NCBI GenBank assembly: GCA_001795165.1
Contig: MGNS01000015.1
Coordinates: 43,010 to 48,908 of the forward strand
Source: Chloroflexi bacterium RBG_16_57_11
Lineage (GTDB): Bacteria > Chloroflexota > Anaerolineae > Anaerolineales > UBA4823
DNA length: 5,899 nt
Reading direction: 5' to 3'
Part shown: piece by piece, positions 1 through 5,899 of the stretch
Position numbering within the stretch: the stretch's first letter is position 1
How the letters are laid out: each line of letters begins with the position of its first letter
Notes under the pieces: model-generated
What the model saw: the letters and a program-made list of their open reading frames with translations, nothing else
What the model was told of the DNA's origin: nothing
Database searches by the model: none
Program-made: the position numbers and the translations under genes

Positions 1-18
1 TCTACCCGAAAGTCGTAG

Positions 19-37
19 GGGCGCATGGCATGCGCCC
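19..37. repeat. 19-nt GC-rich palindrome upstream of pyrH (REP-like candidate)
   Basis: Positions 19-27 (GGGCGCATG) are the exact reverse complement of 29-37 (CATGCGCCC) around a single central G at 28. As RNA or single-stranded DNA this would fold as about seven base pairs with a 5-nt loop. No T-run follows on the + strand, so it is not a convincing intrinsic terminator for the upstream gene. The left flank GTAGG together with the GGGGCGC arm resembles short REP-type intergenic palindromes that I remember from Chloroflexota and metagenomic contigs. That resemblance is memory, not a search. The remainder of 1-76 shows no recognisable gene end. Frame 1 closes with a TAG at 16-18, which could be the end of an upstream gene (tsf is usual here), but five codons are too few to tell. 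Confidence 0.6.
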
Positions 38-76
38 GCCATGCAAATTGGATTTCAGCCAAATTAGGAGCGTTGT

Positions 77-796
77 ATGGAAAAGACCTTGAAATATCGT
101 CGCATCCTGCTAAAGCTATCCGGAGAATCGTTGAGCAGCCCGAATGGCTTTGGGATCGACCCGCTGCGCGCCGAGGACATCGCTTTACGTGTCAATGATG
201 TCCACCAGCTGGGCGTGGATGTGGCGATCGTCATCGGCGCGGGCAACCTGTGGCGTGGGCGGAGTGGATTAGATCGCGGCATGGATCGCGCTACAGCAGA
301 CTATATGGGGATGTTGGCGACTGTGATGAATGCGCTTGCCCTGATGGATGCGATGGAGCGCATGGGGCTGGTCACCCGGGTGCAATCCGCGATCGAGATG
401 CACGCTGTGGCCGAGCCGTATATCCGCCGGCGAGCCATCCGCCACCTGGAGAAGGGGCGTGTGGTCATCCTGGGCGGAGGCACGGGCAACCCATACTTTT
501 CAACCGACACCGCGGCTGCCTTGCGCGCCATGGAGATCGGCGCCGATGTATTAATCAAGGCCACCAAGGTTGATGGCGTGTATGACTCGGACCCAATTAC
601 CCATCCGGAGGCCACGCGCTTTGAGCATTTGACTTACATTGAGACGCTCAACCGCCGGCTGAGCGTGATGGATGCCACAGCGATCTCGCTGTGTATGGAC
701 AACAACTTGCCGATCCTGGTGTTGAACTTGTGGAACCAGGATGCGCTGCGTATGGCGTTATACGGCGAGCCGGTGGGAACACTGGTCACAGCATAA
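77..796 (+). CDS. pyrH: UMP kinase (uridylate kinase)
   Basis: Bacterial UMP kinase of the amino acid kinase fold, a soluble cytoplasmic enzyme. It phosphorylates UMP to UDP with ATP in pyrimidine nucleotide synthesis; family members are typically hexameric, activated by GTP and inhibited by UTP. The 239-residue protein has the normal family length. Visible motifs are KLSGES at residues 13-18 (phosphate binding), GAGNLWRG at 54-61, the DYMGMLATVMNALAL stretch at 75-89, GGGTGNPYFSTDTAA at 133-147 (UMP and phosphate site), KATKVDGVYDSDP at 161-173 (nucleotide site) and VMDATA near 197-202. The ATG start follows AGGAG at 66-70 with a 6-nt gap, and the N-terminus aligns with known PyrH proteins. 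It is the first gene of the cluster and lies 81 nt before frr, its usual partner. No key residue appears to be missing. Confidence 0.97.
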   Translation: MEKTLKYRRILLKLSGESLSSPNGFGIDPLRAEDIALRVNDVHQLGVDVAIVIGAGNLWRGRSGLDRGMDRATADYMGMLATVMNALALMDAMERMGLVTRVQSAIEMHAVAEPYIRRRAIRHLEKGRVVILGGGTGNPYFSTDTAAALRAMEIGADVLIKATKVDGVYDSDPITHPEATRFEHLTYIETLNRRLSVMDATAISLCMDNNLPILVLNLWNQDALRMALYGEPVGTLVTA

Positions 797-825
797 ATTT
801 GCCCCTTTTCTCCCGTTACATTTTC

Positions 826-844
826 GGGTATCCTATAGGGTATC
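826..844 (+). other. Small imperfect hairpin and direct repeat between pyrH and frr
   Basis: GGGTATC occurs at 826-832 and again at 838-844, a 12-nt period. The same bases can also form a seven-pair stem (827-833 with 838-844, two G-U pairs) around a TATA loop, with the 8-bp palindrome CCTATAGG at 832-839 in the middle. Five T residues follow at 850-854 after a 5-nt gap. It could be a weak terminator, an attenuator or a protein-binding site. The stem is AT-containing and short, so a functional role is uncertain. Confidence 0.3.
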
Positions 845-877
845 AAAGGTTTTTGATTCTGACCCACGGAGGCGTTC

Positions 878-1435
878 ATGCTGAAAGAAGTCTATAAAGA
901 AGCTGAAACGCGCATGAAAGGCGCCATACAGTCTCTTGAGGAAGACCTGTCAGGCATACGCACCGGGCGGGCTCATCCGGCGCTGGTGGAGAAGTTGCCC
1001 GTTGAATATTACGGAACTCCGACCCCACTGGTGCAGCTCGCCAGCATCAGTGTTCCGGAGCCGCGCAGCCTGCTGATCAAGCCATTCGATCCGGCGACGC
1101 TTAAGACGATTGAGCGCAGCATCCTGGCTTCAGATCTTGGACTGACCCCCAACAACGATGGCCGGCAGATCCGTCTCAACCTGCCGGCGTTGACCGAAGA
1201 GCGCCGTCGCGACCTGGTCAAGCTGGTACATCATCGCCTCGAAGACAGCCGTGTGGCCGTGCGCAACGTGCGCCGTGATATGATTAAAGATCTACGCGAG
1301 TTCGAAGAAGAAAAAATGATCTCGGAAGACGATTTGAAAAAAGGCGAAGAGGAGCTGCAAAAGATCACCGATCGATTCATTGAGGAGATTAATGCGGTTG
1401 GCGAGCGCAAAGAAAAAGACATCATGGAAGTCTGA
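878..1435 (+). CDS. frr: Ribosome recycling factor (RRF)
   Basis: RRF acts in the cytoplasm with EF-G to split the post-termination ribosome so the subunits can be reused. The protein is 185 residues, exactly the length of the E. coli protein. Helix-bundle domain I is formed by the N- and C-terminal regions. The small beta domain II lies at about residues 31-104 and contains VEYYGTPTPL at 42-51. SDLGLTPNNDGRQIR at 85-99 and LTEERRRDL at 105-113 are family hallmarks, as is AVRNVRRD at 127-134, which contains the conserved Arg132. The C-terminal region is rich in Lys and Glu, as expected for the long helix. The ATG start follows GGAGG at 868-872 with a 5-nt gap. It sits between pyrH and uppS and ends 21 nt before the uppS start. 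Nothing unusual is seen in the protein. Confidence 0.98.
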   Translation: MLKEVYKEAETRMKGAIQSLEEDLSGIRTGRAHPALVEKLPVEYYGTPTPLVQLASISVPEPRSLLIKPFDPATLKTIERSILASDLGLTPNNDGRQIRLNLPALTEERRRDLVKLVHHRLEDSRVAVRNVRRDMIKDLREFEEEKMISEDDLKKGEEELQKITDRFIEEINAVGERKEKDIMEV

Positions 1436-1456
1436 GCGCTGCTCGGACGGAATCTT

Positions 1457-2200
1457 ATGGACCCCATAGAAAAAAGCGATTTGCCTGAGATCATCCCAAC
1501 CCACATTGCAATCATCATGGATGGAAATGGGCGCTGGGCGCTGGCGCGTGGCCTGCCGCGCCTGGCGGGTCACCGCGCGGGTACAGAAAACCTGCGCCGG
1601 GTGATCGAAGCCTGCATTGAATTTGGCATCCAGTATCTGACGATCTACGCCTTTTCTACCGAGAATTGGGGCCGGCCCGAGGAGGAAGTTCAGGGCTTGA
1701 TGAAGATCTTCGAGGATGTCATCGACCATGAGCTGCAAGAGCTGCATGACCAGGGTGTTCAACTGCGCCATATCGGGCGCCTGGATCGTCTGGACCCGAC
1801 GTTTCGCCAGAAAGTTCTGGACGCCCTGGAATATACCCGTCAGAACACGCGGCTGGTGCTCAACGTGGCTTTCAACTATGGGGGGAGGGATGAGATCGTC
1901 AACGCGATCCAATGCATCCTCCGTGACGGGGTGGCGCCGGATGAAGTTACCGCCGAGCTGGTCAACCAGTACCTGTTCACAGCCGGCGTTCCTGATCCCG
2001 ATCTGATCATCCGTACGTCGGGCGAGCTGCGCGGCAGCAATTTCCTCATCTGGCAGGGGGCTTATTCGGAATGGCTGTTCCCGCCGGTATATTGGCCGGA
2101 TTTTGATAAAGAGCAGCTTCGACTGGCTCTGGAAGAATACAGCCATCGTGAGCGGCGCTACGGGCGTATCTCTCCGGTGAGAGACAACGCCGCTGCCTGA
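1457..2200 (+). CDS. uppS: Undecaprenyl diphosphate synthase (cis-prenyltransferase)
   Basis: Cis-prenyltransferase that elongates farnesyl diphosphate with isopentenyl diphosphate to the C55 undecaprenyl diphosphate, precursor of the lipid carrier for peptidoglycan and other envelope polymers. It is soluble or peripheral to the membrane. The protein has 247 residues, normal for UppS. Motifs: HIAIIMDGNGRWA at 16-28 with the catalytic Asp22; the GHRAG segment with His39; YAFSTENWGRP at 64-74 (Ser67, Glu69, Trp71 region); VAFNYGGRDEI at 137-147; and DLIIRTSGELRGSNFL at 182-197 with Arg186, Arg192 and Ser194, followed by Glu205 in AYSEWLFP. These match the substrate-binding residues known from E. 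coli UppS. The ribosome binding site is weak (GGACGGAA at 1445-1452), so translation may depend partly on frr, which ends 21 nt upstream. DxD-type trans-prenyltransferase motifs are absent, as expected. Confidence 0.97.
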   Translation: MDPIEKSDLPEIIPTHIAIIMDGNGRWALARGLPRLAGHRAGTENLRRVIEACIEFGIQYLTIYAFSTENWGRPEEEVQGLMKIFEDVIDHELQELHDQGVQLRHIGRLDRLDPTFRQKVLDALEYTRQNTRLVLNVAFNYGGRDEIVNAIQCILRDGVAPDEVTAELVNQYLFTAGVPDPDLIIRTSGELRGSNFLIWQGAYSEWLFPPVYWPDFDKEQLRLALEEYSHRERRYGRISPVRDNAAA

Positions 2201-2216
2201 CCTGACAGGCCAGGTC
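2199..2216 (+). other. Small stem-loop spanning the uppS stop and the uppS-cdsA gap
   Basis: GACCTG at 2199-2204 pairs perfectly with CAGGTC at 2211-2216 around a 6-nt loop. The stem overlaps the uppS stop codon (2198-2200). Its 3' arm contains the only AGG close upstream of cdsA, about 15 nt before the start. No T-run long enough for an intrinsic terminator follows (TCTTCT only). It may influence coupling of cdsA translation to uppS, or it may be chance. Confidence 0.3.
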
Positions 2217-2229
2217 TTCTCGATCCAGC

Positions 2230-3048
2230 ATGTTACTGAAGCGCGTCATCGTCACCCTGGTCCTGCTGCCGGTCGGATTGGCTTTAATTGTCATCGGCGG
2301 CTGGGCGTTCGCAGGCCTGGTGGCGTTGATCCTGGCTTTGGCAGCCTGGGAATTCGCCAGGCTGTTCCGCGCCGGCGGCTTTCTCCCGGCGACCGTCTTG
2401 GTGGTGGCGGGGACGCTTGCGATTGGCATCAGCCGAGCCATAGATGGCTTTACCAGTGCCCCCTGGCTGGTCAGCCTGCTGATCCTGGTAGCCATGACGG
2501 TCCACCTGGTGGAATACGAGCGCGGCCGGGACCAGGCAGCCAGCGATTTTGCGATCACCCTGGCGGGGATGTTTTACATCGGCTGGCTGGGAGCTTACCT
2601 GATCTCAGTGCGCGAACTGCCAGATGGGATGTGGTGGCTCCTGATCATCCTACCCGTGGTCTGGCTGGCCGATTCGGCGGCCTATCTGGTCGGCTCGCGC
2701 ATCGGGCGGCACAAAATGACCAAACGGCTCAGCCCGAAGAAATCCTGGGAGGGTTACTTCGGCGGTGTGGCGGCAGGTGTGTTGGGCGGGGCGGCTCTGG
2801 CGGGGCTGATCCAGACTCTGGCGGTCCCGGGTGGATCGATCACCTGGCCACGCGGCGCGCTGCTTGGACTGGCACTGGCGGTTTTGACCACCCTGGGCGA
2901 CCTGGGTGAAAGCATGATCAAGCGCCAGGTGAGGATGAAAGATTCGGGGAACCTGCTGCCCGGGCATGGCGGGATGTTCGATCGTATCGACTCCTGGCTG
3001 TGGGCAGGGGTGATTGGCTATTATATGATCACCTGGCTGTGGATGTAA
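2230..3048 (+). CDS. cdsA: Phosphatidate cytidylyltransferase (CDP-diglyceride synthase)
   Basis: Integral inner-membrane enzyme that converts phosphatidate and CTP to CDP-diacylglycerol and diphosphate, the branch point for phospholipid synthesis. The 272-residue protein is close to family length. Hydrophobic segments suggest about eight transmembrane helices, starting at residues 5-23 and ending at 256-272. The CDP-diglyceride synthase signature is complete at 228-254: S, then IKR, then KD at 237-238, LLPGHGG at 242-248 and DRID at 251-254. Upstream, WLADSAAYLVGSRIGRHK at 145-162 and LSPKKSWEG at 167-175 are also typical. The ATG start gives the usual N-terminus (MLLKRVIVTLVLLP) but has no clear Shine-Dalgarno sequence within 12 nt. 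Since uppS ends 29 nt upstream, translation may be coupled or leader-independent. The gene is the last of the lipid cluster; no clear terminator follows before the metK promoter. Confidence 0.96.
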   Translation: MLLKRVIVTLVLLPVGLALIVIGGWAFAGLVALILALAAWEFARLFRAGGFLPATVLVVAGTLAIGISRAIDGFTSAPWLVSLLILVAMTVHLVEYERGRDQAASDFAITLAGMFYIGWLGAYLISVRELPDGMWWLLIILPVVWLADSAAYLVGSRIGRHKMTKRLSPKKSWEGYFGGVAAGVLGGAALAGLIQTLAVPGGSITWPRGALLGLALAVLTTLGDLGESMIKRQVRMKDSGNLLPGHGGMFDRIDSWLWAGVIGYYMITWLWM

Positions 3049-3065
3049 GCTGAGAGCAGTTTCAT

Positions 3066-3094
3066 TTGACAGCCATTCGTACTCATGGTATTAT
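3066..3094 (+). promoter_or_regulatory. Sigma-70-type promoter of the metK transcript
   Basis: TTGACA at 3066-3071 is a perfect -35 box and TATTAT at 3089-3094 is one base from the TATAAT consensus. The spacer is exactly 17 nt. Transcription would start at about 3101-3104, some 25 nt before the first base of the riboswitch. The surrounding 3089-3110 is AT-rich in otherwise GC-rich DNA. It makes metK independent of the pyrH-cdsA cluster upstream. Confidence 0.85.
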
Positions 3095-3127
3095 TATATT
3101 AACAATTTAAACAGCCCCTAATCGGCG

Positions 3128-3235
<108 letters not shown>

Positions 3236-3241
<6 letters not shown>

Positions 3242-3304
3242 GGCGATCTACGATGATCGTTTCTTGTTTGCCCTTTCGCGTTATCCGGAGGGGCAAAACT
3301 TTTT
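3236..3304 (+). terminator. Riboswitch expression platform: terminator with competing antiterminator
   Basis: Terminator: TTTGCCC (3267-3273) pairs with GGGCAAA (3291-3297), and 3274-3277 extends the stem to 3287-3290 with two G-U pairs. This gives an 11-pair stem with a 9-nt loop, followed by TTTTT at 3300-3304. Antiterminator: bases 3236-3244, which include the 3' strand of P1, can instead pair with 3270-3278, the 5' arm of the terminator (nine pairs including two G-U). The two folds exclude each other. With SAM bound, P1 holds its 3' strand and the terminator forms. Without SAM, the antiterminator forms and metK is transcribed. A small hairpin (CGATC at 3244-3248 with GATCG at 3255-3259) can sit in the connecting loop. 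The metK ribosome binding site lies just past the T-run, so control looks transcriptional rather than translational. Confidence 0.88.
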
Positions 3305-3322
3305 ATATGGAGGTAACGGTTA

Positions 3323-4561
<1,239 letters not shown>

Positions 4562-4572
4562 GGCAGTTAAAC

Positions 4573-4598
4573 CACAGAGACACCGAGAACACTGAGAG
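4573..4598 (+). repeat. Short purine-rich tandem repeat downstream of metK (CACNGAGA units)
   Basis: Three consecutive units are CACAGAGA (4573-4580), CACCGAGAA (4581-4589) and CACTGAGAG (4590-4598). They share CAC, one variable base, then GAGA, with a period of about 9 nt. TTTTT follows at 4601-4605, but no hairpin precedes it, so it is not a standard terminator. Similar ACCACAGAGACACAGAG strings recur between genes in many environmental bacterial genomes. I recognise the style from memory and cannot name a mechanism. Confidence 0.55.
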
Positions 4599-4611
4599 TA
4601 TTTTTATTAGA

Positions 4612-4645
4612 GAGCCGCTGGAGGGCGTGGGCCTTCCGGCGGCTT
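4612..4645 (+). other. Left bracketing hairpin of the palindrome cluster
   Basis: Bases 4612-4625 pair with 4632-4645 in a continuous 14-pair stem (three G-U pairs) around the loop CGTGGG at 4626-4631. It begins 51 nt after the metK stop codon and is GC-rich. No T-run follows on the + strand, so it may protect the 3' end of the metK transcript rather than end it. It shares AGAGCCG in the 5' arm and GTGGGCC at the loop with the hairpin at 4774-4797. Confidence 0.65.
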
Positions 4646-4773
4646 ATGATTCGCTGCGCGAAGGTGCGTCGCACTGGCGAACTTCGTTCGCTTGGAAGTG
4701 CAATGCACTGGAGGCATAAGTATCTGATTCGTTCCGGCAAAAAACAAATCGAAACGAATAGCCTTTAAGGCGA

Positions 4774-4797
4774 CAGAGCCGGGGTGGGCCGGCTCTG
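4774..4797 (+). other. Right bracketing hairpin of the palindrome cluster
   Basis: CAGAGCCGG (4774-4782) pairs perfectly with CCGGCTCTG (4789-4797) around the loop GGTGGG. The stem is strong and GC-rich, but what follows is CGCGGTGGAGG, not a T-run, and the opposite strand has no T-run either. An intrinsic terminator is therefore doubtful. AGAGCCG and GTGGGCC recur in the hairpin at 4612-4645. Confidence 0.65.
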
Positions 4798-4819
4798 CGC
4801 GGTGGAGGAGGATGCTCGA

Positions 4820-4900
4820 ATGCACAGGACAAATGAAAAAGCTCAATGTTCATATCGTAGCACATGGGCGCTCCGACCGTCTATTGACATTGCTCTTTGA
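4820..4900 (+). CDS. Candidate 26-residue small ORF with a strong ribosome binding site (uncertain)
   Basis: An ATG at 4820 opens 26 codons ending in TGA at 4898-4900 (protein starts MHRTNEKAQCSYRS). GGAGGAGG at 4804-4811 sits 8 nt upstream, an ideal Shine-Dalgarno distance. Another ATG at 4812 opens a 35-codon frame to 4919 but directly abuts the same purine run, which is too close for normal initiation. The peptide has no signal sequence, membrane segment or motif I recognise, and its end overlaps the -35 box of the next promoter. No promoter for it is evident. It may be chance; a leader peptide or small protein is possible. I do not recognise it. Confidence 0.15.
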   Translation: MHRTNEKAQCSYRSTWALRPSIDIAL

Positions 4901-4912
4901 AATAAGTAAAAT
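4884..4912 (+). promoter_or_regulatory. Sigma-70-type promoter of the decarboxylase gene
   Basis: TTGACA at 4884-4889 is a perfect -35 box and TAAAAT at 4907-4912 is one base from TATAAT, with a 17-nt spacer. Transcription would start near 4919, leaving a leader of roughly 37 nt before the ATG at 4956. The AT-rich stretch at 4896-4925 stands out against the GC-rich surroundings. Its architecture is the same as the metK promoter. Confidence 0.82.
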
Positions 4913-4955
4913 GAGATGAATTAAGTCCAGTTAATGTGCTGATGGAGGTTATCCT

Positions 4956-5899
4956 ATGCCAACTAACCAGGTCCTGATCGAAGAAAGCCTCGATCCCCAG
5001 GATTGGGATGCGTTCCGTGATCTGGCGCATCGCATGTTGGATGATATGCTGGATTACCAGCAGCAAGTGCGCCAGCGTCCGGTGTGGCAGCCGGTGCCGG
5101 CCGAAGTGAAAGACTTCTTGAAGCAGCCGCTGCCCCTGGAGCCACAATCTCACGAACAAGTCTATCAGGATTTTCATGAGAACGTGCTGCCCTATCCGAT
5201 GGGCAACATCCACCCCCGGTTCTGGGGCTGGGTGATGGGTAACGGCACCCTTTTCACCGTAATGGCCGAGCTGCTAGCGGCGACGATGAATCCGAATATG
5301 GGCGGCGGGGACCATGGCGCCAATTACGTCGAGATCCAGGTGCTGGAATGGCTCAAGGAAATGTTTTGCTACCCGGCAGAGGCCAGCGGGCTGCTGGTCA
5401 GCGGAGCATCGATGGCCAACCTGGTCGGCCTGACGGTGGCCCGCAATACCCTGGCCGGCTATGACATCCGCTCGAAGGGGCTGCGAGCCGGCCCGCGGCA
5501 GATGGTGCTCTACGCCTCGCAGGAGGTGCATAGCTGTGTGCACAAGGCGGCCGAGCTACTCGGGTTGGGGCAGGAAGCTCTGCGACTGATCCCGGTGAAC
5601 GCGGATTATGAGATGGACCTGGAGGTGTTGGAGAGGACAATTGCCGCCGACCGGGAAGCGGGCTTGCGGCCATTTTGTGTGGTTGGCACCTCCGGGACGG
5701 TCAACACCGGCGCAATCGACGACCTGCAGGGCATCGCAGACATTTGCGAACGCGAGCACCTGTGGTTTCACGTGGATGGTGCCATTGGGGCGGTGGCGAT
5801 CCTGGCGCCAGATGTGCGGGCCTGCGTGGAGGGCTTGATCCGGAGCGATTCGATGGCGCTCGATCTGCACAAGTGGATGTATATGCCGTTCGAAGCCGG
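4956..5899 (+). CDS. Group II PLP-dependent decarboxylase family protein (3' end outside window)
   Basis: Fold-type I PLP enzyme of the aromatic-L-amino-acid / glutamate decarboxylase family, partial: 314 residues are visible and the frame stays open to the window edge. Full-length relatives are usually about 450-500 residues. HPRFWGW at 86-92 matches the conserved HPxF substrate-side motif, and NPNMGGGDHGANYVEIQVL at 112-130 and GLLVSGASMANLVGL at 145-159 follow the family order. His192 in EVHSCVHKAAELLG is at the ring-stacking position. VGTSGTVNTGAIDD (243-256), HVDGAIGA (272-279) with Asp274 for the pyridine nitrogen, and LDLHKW (302-307) with Lys306 as the PLP Schiff-base lysine are all present. 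GGAGG at 4944-4948 lies 7 nt before the ATG, and a strong promoter precedes it. The substrate cannot be read from the sequence: aromatic amino acids, glutamate, aspartate or another amino acid are possible. It appears unrelated to the metK circuit. Confidence 0.9.
   Translation, partial: MPTNQVLIEESLDPQDWDAFRDLAHRMLDDMLDYQQQVRQRPVWQPVPAEVKDFLKQPLPLEPQSHEQVYQDFHENVLPYPMGNIHPRFWGWVMGNGTLFTVMAELLAATMNPNMGGGDHGANYVEIQVLEWLKEMFCYPAEASGLLVSGASMANLVGLTVARNTLAGYDIRSKGLRAGPRQMVLYASQEVHSCVHKAAELLGLGQEALRLIPVNADYEMDLEVLERTIAADREAGLRPFCVVGTSGTVNTGAIDDLQGIADICEREHLWFHVDGAIGAVAILAPDVRACVEGLIRSDSMALDLHKWMYMPFEA

Larger units (their letters stand above)
4612..4797. repeat. Palindrome-dense intergenic element (about eight consecutive stem-loops)
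   Basis: Nearly every base here belongs to an inverted repeat. In order: a 14-pair hairpin at 4612-4645; TTCGC/GCGAA at 4650-4662; GTGCG/CGCAC at 4664-4674; GCGAAC/GTTCGC at 4677-4691; AGTGCA/TGCACT at 4697-4709; ATTCGTT (4727-4733) with AACGAAT (4753-4759); GCCTT/AAGGC at 4761-4771; and a perfect 9-pair hairpin at 4774-4797. CTTATG (4643-4648) and CATAAG (4715-4720) can also close the inner four as one arm, in competition with the first hairpin. No convincing ORF, promoter or T-run accompanies it. It could be a nonautonomous repeat element, a structured RNA, or a set of protein-binding sites. It shows no transposase and no clear target-site duplication. Confidence 0.7.

Noticed and set aside
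811..839. Sigma-70 promoter for frr using TATAGG at 834-839 as -10
   Set aside because: At the expected distance the -35 region reads TCCCGT, which does not resemble TTGACA.
1292..2146. 284-codon open frame on the - strand across the end of frr and most of uppS
   Set aside because: It is antisense to two unmistakable genes, has no recognisable domain, and its openness is explained by the codon bias of the + strand genes.
4599..4608. metK terminator based on the T-run at 4601-4605
   Set aside because: The preceding bases are a purine-rich tandem repeat that cannot form a stem.
4774..4797. Intrinsic terminator for metK or for a convergent gene
   Set aside because: The stem is strong, but neither strand has a T-run immediately after it, and no convergent gene is present.
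4612..4797. CRISPR array or integron attC site
   Set aside because: There are no regularly spaced identical repeats with unique spacers, and neither an integrase gene nor paired attC core sites are visible.
4607..4865. Two - strand frames of 73 and 79 codons over the palindrome cluster
   Set aside because: Their sequence is set by the inverted repeats, there is no ribosome binding site or known domain, and the residue composition is not protein-like.

Overview
This window looks like chromosomal DNA of a moderately GC-rich bacterium. It is mostly housekeeping genes, all on the + strand. I suspect a member of the Chloroflexota (Anaerolineae-like): the gene order pyrH-frr-uppS-cdsA, a SAM-I riboswitch ahead of metK, and palindromic intergenic repeats would fit. 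That placement is inference from style and remembered family resemblance, not a search result.

Positions 1-76 hold no assignable gene, only a near-perfect 19-nt GC-rich palindrome and the ribosome binding site of pyrH. Positions 77-3048 carry a compact cluster: pyrH (UMP kinase), frr (ribosome recycling factor), uppS (undecaprenyl diphosphate synthase) and cdsA (CDP-diglyceride synthase). The gaps are 81, 21 and 29 nt, so frr-uppS-cdsA are probably co-transcribed. Together they supply pyrimidine nucleotides, recycle ribosomes, and make the lipid carrier for cell wall synthesis and the activated precursor for phospholipids.

Positions 3049-3322 are a complete regulatory module: a consensus-like sigma-70 promoter (TTGACA, 17 nt, TATTAT), a SAM-I (S-box) aptamer with every helix traceable, and a terminator whose 5' arm can pair instead with the 3' strand of aptamer helix P1. 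This module controls metK (3323-4561), SAM synthetase, so the product represses its own synthesis.

The 394-nt gap at 4562-4955 is the most unusual part. It has a three-unit tandem repeat of about 9 nt (4573-4598), then a stretch at 4612-4797 made almost entirely of consecutive palindromes and stem-loops. The two outermost hairpins share arm and loop sequence. Two internal palindromes differ only at their centre, and the difference keeps the symmetry. Next come a weak candidate small ORF and a second strong promoter (TTGACA, 17 nt, TAAAAT). That promoter drives a group II PLP-dependent decarboxylase-family gene (4956 onward), which runs off the right edge at residue 314, just after its PLP-binding lysine.

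I see no defence system, CRISPR array, transposase, tRNA or rRNA. The one candidate for something undescribed is the palindrome cluster between metK and the decarboxylase gene.
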